From positions 335,899-399,898 of the forward strand of contig UYJD01000016.1 of assembly GCA_900618795.1 (NCBI GenBank): DNA of 64,000 bases, in the 5' to 3' direction. The stretch comes from Cyanodermella asteris (Eukaryota > Ascomycota > Lecanoromycetes > Ostropales > Stictidaceae). Under the pieces are notes generated by a model. The model saw only the letters and a list, made by a program, of their open reading frames with translations. It did not search any database and was not told where the DNA came from. The position numbers were made by a program, and so were the translations under genes. Below are positions 60,795 through 64,000 of this stretch, piece after piece. Each line of letters starts with the position of its first letter. The stretch's first letter is position 1.

Positions 60795-61649
60795 TCACAA
60801 CGTCTTTGGCAAAACCACACTGCCTGCCGAAGGTTCAGTCACATCAGGGTACGGGTCAGCCACCTTCTCGCATTCCAAAATCCACTTCTCGGTCGGTATC
60901 AAATTCGTTGTCTGGTCTCCAAGCAATTGATTGAGAGCATACAGGCAATGTAGGTCACGCCGGCAGGCCGCCCGCCAAGCCTCCAGGCTAACACGATCCC
61001 TGAGCACCGCGTATCCCCAGTCAATGAGCTTGACACTCTCCTTCACCGAAACATTCCAAGCACAGTCGATCAAAATGTGCCTGAGCTGCAGCTCCGAATG
61101 CGCTATCCCCGCCGCGTGGCAGTGTACCAGAACCTCACGCAGCCGGCGCAGCCACACCATGCGTGTGACCGCGGGGAAGCGCGCCCTGGCCCCGGTCTGT
61201 TTGTACAAGATATCCAGGACCGTCTTTCCGTGGGGCAGCAGATTCACCGGCAGCATGTATCTGCAGAACGGGTCGCCATGTCCCAGCAAAGGCCCCTCGA
61301 CGGGCGGCGGCAGCTGGTACGGTGGATAGTGGCTCGGGTGTGGGATTCCCATCATTCGATGCATCCATTCTCGGACTCCGTCGGGGACCAGCTGGACCGG
61401 GTAGCTGGGGAGGAACGCGTCCCGGATTTTGGGGTTTGAGAGCAAGTGCCGTCTGATGAACTTGTTGGCCTCGACTTCGAGAATGAGCTTCGACACGTGC
61501 TTCGGCCAGTAGATTTTGCCGGCTGCCCATAGTGTTCCGTCCGCTTGGATGGTCCCTACTCGAACGACGGCGCCGCAGCCTTCTTTGCGGAGTTCAGTTG
61601 TTCCTGGCGGGAGGAGATACGGGGTTGGAGGATAATTCGGATTGGCCAT
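60795..61649 (-). CDS. Kinase-like protein with atypical catalytic motifs
   Basis: Single exon, 284 residues from ATG 61649 (the upstream frame begins with TTG). The C-terminal part follows the protein-kinase C-lobe: LREVLVHCHAAGIAHSELQL, then RHILIDCAWN and VKLIDWGYAVLRD. The HRD Asp is replaced (HSE) and DFG is DWG. A Gly-rich loop is not obvious; RKEGCGAVVRVG may be its remnant. In the N-lobe, KLILEVEANKFIRRHL could be the alpha-C helix with the conserved Glu. Such short kinase-like proteins are expanded in filamentous fungi and are often pseudokinases. Catalytic activity is doubtful, partner unknown. It ends convergently with P450-3, 192 bp away. Confidence 0.75.
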   Translation of the reverse strand: MANPNYPPTPYLLPPGTTELRKEGCGAVVRVGTIQADGTLWAAGKIYWPKHVSKLILEVEANKFIRRHLLSNPKIRDAFLPSYPVQLVPDGVREWMHRMMGIPHPSHYPPYQLPPPVEGPLLGHGDPFCRYMLPVNLLPHGKTVLDILYKQTGARARFPAVTRMVWLRRLREVLVHCHAAGIAHSELQLRHILIDCAWNVSVKESVKLIDWGYAVLRDRVSLEAWRAACRRDLHCLYALNQLLGDQTTNLIPTEKWILECEKVADPYPDVTEPSAGSVVLPKTL

Positions 61650-63220
61650 TGTGACTATATAAGGCTGATGGAGATAAACTGGTCTTGATGGTTTCGAAAG
61701 AAAGTTGTTTGATGTGGTGATGGATACAGAGACAGAAGAGAGCTGAAAGCGGTTCGCCGACAGCGGCAGCAAGCCATTAAGTACCTGATTTCTCGGTGAG
61801 GCTATTCTTACTTGTCATTGTCCAGGTGCCATGCGAATTCGCTTCACATTTCGCAGCGAAGTGCGTAAATAGCTACAATACAGAATTGCCAATAGTTTCG
61901 AATTCTGAGTCGACGGTCGTGCTCAGACCGAATTCGCGATCGGTGAGTCGATTATGTTAACCTGCTTTGAATGCTTAGCGTATTGCATTGTGGCATTCCA
62001 AGACACGATTGACACTCCACATGAATAGTTTCTGGTGTTGTGATCATCCATAGAGACACATTGATGTAGGGAGCACAAAGGGTGAGTGCGGTCCAGACCA
62101 GCTATTCGTGCTGGTTTAGGGTGCTTTGATCTCCAACACACGCGCACAATTCAATGTCTGAGAGGGAACTTAGTAGAACGTCAATAAGCGTGTCAATAAT
62201 ATACATGCATGGGCATCTGGCTGGGCACTTGGCCCGGTATCGAGCGGTTCAATAAGTACCAGAGCGAGTCGGTACGTCGGAGCTTGGATGCGGCCCAGTT
62301 AGGTGGCTATATTGTCCCTTCTGTTCATGTCACGTGCTGTGCGGTACGAACGACCCCGTCTCCGCATCGACTGTTTGACTCAAACGCCTCGAGCTCGCCG
62401 CTGATCGCCTCATACAACGACGTTGCAAATGTTCCCGTATACTTCTTGATTCGTTGCTTATTGCTAACCACGTCATCAATGATCGAGAAGAATGATGAAA
62501 AGAACTGGCTCAACATGGAGATAGTGCAGCAGTTGAGATATTGCTTCGTCCCTGAATTGCCCAGCGCAGAGAATTGACGTCTGACGCTGCTCCATAGTGC
62601 GGCCTTTGCTTCATAGCGCGGTCTTTGCTGCGATACTCAAGACACTAGTGATCTATTAGACCAGGCATCTGGAGGCACCGCTCGAAGACACGGAGGGTCT
62701 GGTGCGTGGGCCGATCTTGAAATATCTGCACAAGCTCCCAGTTGAACACTTGCCACAGCACTGCGCGAAAGGCCGATACAAGCCAACTTCTTGTCGTTGG
62801 GAGCAAGGCCTCAGAAGATAATCGCGACTTTACAGACGTGAGGTTTCAGCTCGTTGTTCAAAGCGTCAGTATCTTTGTGTGAATCCTTCGTTCTTCGAGG
62901 CAATCATTGAGACAACCGAGTCTGGTCCATTTGCAAGTTATGGCGCACAGGTTAATTCAGTGGAGATGATCATTTGTTTGTTCGAGGCATAAACGCACCT
63001 CTGCGACATGCAAACGAGGACTGCATACTGTCTGAAAGCGTTAAGGTCTGTATTTCTGCCCAACTACGTCTAGCGGATGGTCGACGGTTTTGACCCAACA
63101 CTGAGACTGATCGCTCTACATTTCCGGTGCATATATGCGCGGCCAATCGGTGATCCAATTTCCAGTACTACCTGCGCGAAGCTGTTTGCCAACCGAGCAG
63201 CGGTGCAGAGAACGTCCATG
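61650..63220. other. Intergenic region
   Basis: About 1.6 kb with only small frames (largest plus 62209-62577) and no domain. I see no tRNA, repeat array or convincing spliced gene. Confidence 0.45.
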
Positions 63221-64000
63221 CTAATCATAATTGGCCCCCGCAAGCTTAACACGACCACCATCCGGCTTGATGAGAGCGCCGTCTATGAACGCACCCGCCC
63301 TGCTCACCAAGAACAATAACGTCCCAGCCATGTCGGCCTCTGTGCCAAACCGGCCCGCCGGCACTAAACCTCTCGGAACTTTGCCATCAGGCCACCTGGC
63401 TAACAAGCCTTGCGCCAGTTCACTCGGGAACACACCAGGGGCGATGACGTTCACCCGGATTCGATACGGGCTCAGATAACTTCCGAGATTCGTCGCCATA
63501 TGGTGCACCCCGGCTTTGCTCGAGCTGTACGCAAAAGCAGTGGGCAGTTTCTTCAAAACTCCCGCTACGCTACCTGTAATGATAACCTGCGAGTCGACCG
63601 TCACATCGTCGAATTGTCCATAGTTCTTCACTTTGTTGCCGGCATCGAGAAGCTCTAGGAAGGCGATCGTGGTAAAGAAGACTGCAGTCATGTTCATCTC
63701 GTAGACTCGTGCATAGTCCGTGGGGTCGAGGTCCCAACAATGAGACTTGAAAGTCGCGAGATCTGGATTCGGAGGAAGAGATTCAACGGTCGCAAGGGCA
63801 GTGCCAGCATTATTAATCAACAGATTAATGTGACCACTTTCGGCTTGGACGTGAGAAGCTGCCGAGGCGAGGGAATCTTTGGAGGTCACATCGCACTGGA
63901 TAGGGACTATGTTGTCGTGAGGTGAGAGTTTGGACGCGGCCTGGAGGCGCTCTAGGGAGCGGCCGAGTATGTACACCTTCTTAGCACCGTTCAGGGCGAG
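63221..64000 (-). CDS. Short-chain dehydrogenase/reductase, N-terminus off the window
   Basis: Open from the right edge to TAG at 63221-63223, about 259 residues visible. The part seen starts inside the first Rossmann unit (LALNGAKKVYILGRSLERL), so the GxxxGxG loop lies just beyond the edge. Present are CDVTSKDSL, LLINNAGTALA, the catalytic Ser region VIITGSVAGVL, YSSSKAGVHHM (YxxxK) and IRVNVIAPGVFPSEL. The C-terminus ends with the usual FIDGALIKPDGGR. Classical SDR of about 290 residues. No intron or lesion in the visible portion. Substrate unknown. Confidence 0.88.
   Translation of the reverse strand, partial: LALNGAKKVYILGRSLERLQAASKLSPHDNIVPIQCDVTSKDSLASAASHVQAESGHINLLINNAGTALATVESLPPNPDLATFKSHCWDLDPTDYARVYEMNMTAVFFTTIAFLELLDAGNKVKNYGQFDDVTVDSQVIITGSVAGVLKKLPTAFAYSSSKAGVHHMATNLGSYLSPYRIRVNVIAPGVFPSELAQGLLARWPDGKVPRGLVPAGRFGTEADMAGTLLFLVSRAGAFIDGALIKPDGGRVKLAGANYD

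Overview
The window is nuclear DNA of a filamentous ascomycete (Pezizomycotina). Genes carry one to five short introns (about 46 to 120 bp, GTAAGT-like donors, CTRAY-like branch sites). The housekeeping proteins (Set1, Gfa1, Trm112, mS41, an Sdh6-type LYR factor, a translin-family protein) are of filamentous-fungal type, and there is a non-reducing polyketide synthase locus. The sequence alone does not resolve class or genus. Two assembly gaps (30041-30065 and 51158-51609) interrupt it.

Left part (1-29.7 kb) is mostly core genome: a giant acidic zinc-finger protein running off the left edge, TRM112, GFA1, a histidine phosphatase, the histone H3K4 methyltransferase SET1, a C2H2-type zinc-finger gene broken by an in-frame TGA, mitoribosomal mS41, an SR/Gly-repeat protein of unknown function, an AhpD/carboxymuconolactone-decarboxylase-like protein, an RPEL-repeat protein and a translin/TRAX-like protein. 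From 29.7 to 32.3 kb the DNA is decayed: a gap, a monocarboxylate-transporter-like MFS pseudogene and a 136-bp fold-back element.

Right part (32.3-64 kb) holds a Myb-domain protein and then a secondary-metabolite locus: GMC oxidoreductase, P450, metallo-beta-lactamase-fold hydrolase, NR-PKS (SAT-KS-AT-PT-ACP-CMeT-esterase), divergent P450, SDR and O-methyltransferase. After a secreted lipase and a small SDH-assembly gene (not obvious as an open frame because it is split in three exons) comes a third P450, then a kinase-like protein and a second SDR cut by the right edge. The domain set of the PKS predicts a C-methylated orsellinate-type aromatic scaffold that P450s, SDR and OMT would oxidise and methylate.

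The most striking signal is damage. The PKS has an in-frame TAG between ACP and methyltransferase, the divergent P450 has a TGA inside its heme-binding motif, and the third P450 has a one-base frameshift. The neighbouring GMC, P450-1, MBL, SDR and OMT genes read cleanly, although the GMC protein lacks one of the usual two active-site histidine positions. Together with the zinc-finger TGA and the MFS pseudogene this suggests a biosynthetic cluster in early decay, or an accession with an unusual number of single-base errors. Resequencing and transcripts would decide.
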